Shown here: one piece after another, positions 19,078 through 19,988 of the stretch
Layout: each line of letters begins with the position of its first letter
How positions within the stretch are numbered: the first letter of the stretch is position 1
DNA from: DATMNI01 sp035570275
Lineage (GTDB): Bacteria > Acidobacteriota > Terriglobia > Bryobacterales > Bryobacteraceae
DNA length: 19,988 bases
Assembly (NCBI GenBank): GCA_035570275.1
Contig: DATMNI010000213.1
Location: 1 to 19,988 of the forward strand
Direction of reading: 5' to 3'
The notes under the pieces: generated by a model
What the model was told of the DNA's origin: nothing
The model's database searches: none
Seen by the model: the letters and a program-made list of their open reading frames with translations, nothing else
Program-made: the position numbers and the translations under genes

Positions 19078-19988
19078 ATGGCGAACGCAGTAGAGCCAGA
19101 CGTCGTGGACGAATTGTCAAAGTCGGAAGCCTCAACGCAGGCCGCGCAACCGCGGAAGAATCTTCGCGTCAAGGTCATCTTGCTGGGAGCGGTATTGGTC
19201 CTGGGCGCCGCCGCGGCCTGGGCGTACTTTCATTTCCAGGATCGGGTGTCTTCGGACGACGCTCAGGTGGATGGACACATCGTCGCCATCGCGCCCAAGA
19301 TCTCCGGCAATGTCCTCGACGTGTCGGTCCAGGAAAATCTACACGTGAAGGTCGGGCAGGTTCTGTTACGCATTGACCCGCGGGACTACCAGGCGAAGGT
19401 CGATATGGCCAGGGCCGCTTTGCAGCAGGCCGTAAGCCAGTTGCGCTCCGCTCAGGTATTGGTCCCATGGGAAAACGAGACCACCCGGTCGGGAGCTTCC
19501 ACTGCCTCGGCGCAACTGGCCGATGCCATGGCGGAACTGCACCGCGCCCGGCTAACCTATGAGCAGGCATCCAGTTCGGATATCGCCTACGCCGAAGCCA
19601 ACTTGCGCTCCAAACTGGCCGGTAGCGAGCGCGCCCAGGCGGACCTGGCGCGCATGAAGCCGCTGGTCGATAAGGCCGAGATCTCGCAACAGCAATACGA
19701 CAGCTATTTGGCCGCCGCCCGCGTGGCGGAAAGCGATTGGAAGGCGGCGCAGGAAAACCTGTCTTCGGTGCAGAAGGACGCCGGCATCCGGCAAGCCGGG
19801 GTGGATGCGGCGCAGTCGAAGGTGACGGTGGCGCAGTCCCAGGTGGAGAATTCGCTGGCCAACCGAAAGCAGGTAGACGTCAGGAAAGCCAATGCGGGCA
19901 CCGCCGGGGCCGGTGTGGCCGCTGCGCGCGCCAGTCTGGAGGCGGCGGTTTTGCAGCTCAGCTACACCACCATCGTTGCGCCCACCGA
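19078..19988 (+). CDS. EmrA/HlyD-family membrane fusion protein, cut by window edge
   Basis: The frame is open from ATG 19078 to the right edge (303 residues seen). AAGGCGGG, ending about 8 nt upstream, serves as ribosome-binding site. Residues 1–30 are cytoplasmic and charged; VILLGAVLVLGAAAAWAYF (~33–51) is a single membrane anchor. SSDDAQVDGHIVAIAPKISGNVLDVSVQENLHVKVGQVLLRIDPRDYQAKV is the first half of a biotinyl-lipoyl-like domain with the EmrA hallmark TDDAxVxG (here SDDAQVDG). A long alpha-helical hairpin, about residues 110–290, is rich in Ala, Gln and Glu. SYTTIVAPT begins the second lipoyl half. It would bridge the DHA2 transporter to the TolC channel. It lies 241 bp after the MFS gene, in the same direction. 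Confidence 0.93.
   Translation, partial: MANAVEPDVVDELSKSEASTQAAQPRKNLRVKVILLGAVLVLGAAAAWAYFHFQDRVSSDDAQVDGHIVAIAPKISGNVLDVSVQENLHVKVGQVLLRIDPRDYQAKVDMARAALQQAVSQLRSAQVLVPWENETTRSGASTASAQLADAMAELHRARLTYEQASSSDIAYAEANLRSKLAGSERAQADLARMKPLVDKAEISQQQYDSYLAAARVAESDWKAAQENLSSVQKDAGIRQAGVDAAQSKVTVAQSQVENSLANRKQVDVRKANAGTAGAGVAAARASLEAAVLQLSYTTIVAPT

Overview
The window is GC-rich and carries no rRNA, tRNA, phage, insertion-sequence or CRISPR genes that I can see. Its gene content points to an acidobacterium of the Solibacter/Bryobacter type: a planctomycete-type cytochrome (PSCyt1/PSCyt2) protein, an ArsR–SRPBCC pair, an orphan Flp-type pilin, an exported HpcH-like aldolase, an EAL-HDOD protein and a divergent DXS. 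This assignment is inferred from gene content, not from a marker gene.

Left part (1–2859): a partial PSCyt protein faces left. A rightward operon follows, with an ArsR regulator (apparently leaderless), an AHSA1/SnoaL two-domain protein coupled to it by an ATGA overlap, a previously uncounted 51-residue exported peptide with a strong Shine-Dalgarno, and an Flp-type pilin.

Middle left (2867–9054): an amino-acid gene group. Leftward, an ornithine-cyclodeaminase-family gene, a PLP aminotransferase and an APC permease overlap one another by a few bases. A second APC permease is read divergently from an overlapping promoter. A signal-peptide-bearing HpcH/HpaI aldolase lies beyond. The shared substrate cannot be named from sequence.

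Middle (9055–15339): a scarred accessory stretch. It holds an intact UPF0175 antitoxin with a frameshifted PIN-like toxin, a truncated HExxH metallopeptidase fragment, a DinB-family gene, an EAL-HDOD gene with no normal start codon, a dxs gene, a 52-bp copy of an interior piece of the window's own TolC-type gene, and a leftward DUF433–DUF5615–RES toxin/antitoxin-type group.

Right part (15340–19988): about 600 bases without a confident protein gene hold a promoter, an RNA that closely resembles a GEMM-I (cyclic dinucleotide) riboswitch, further hairpins and a possible attenuator. They lead into a tripartite efflux operon: TolC-type outer-membrane protein, DHA2/EmrB-type transporter and EmrA/HlyD-type adaptor, the last cut by the window edge.

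The most interesting items are the riboswitch far upstream of the efflux operon, the start-codon-less EAL-HDOD gene, the disarmed toxin module, the exported aldolase, and the small exported peptide next to the pilin.
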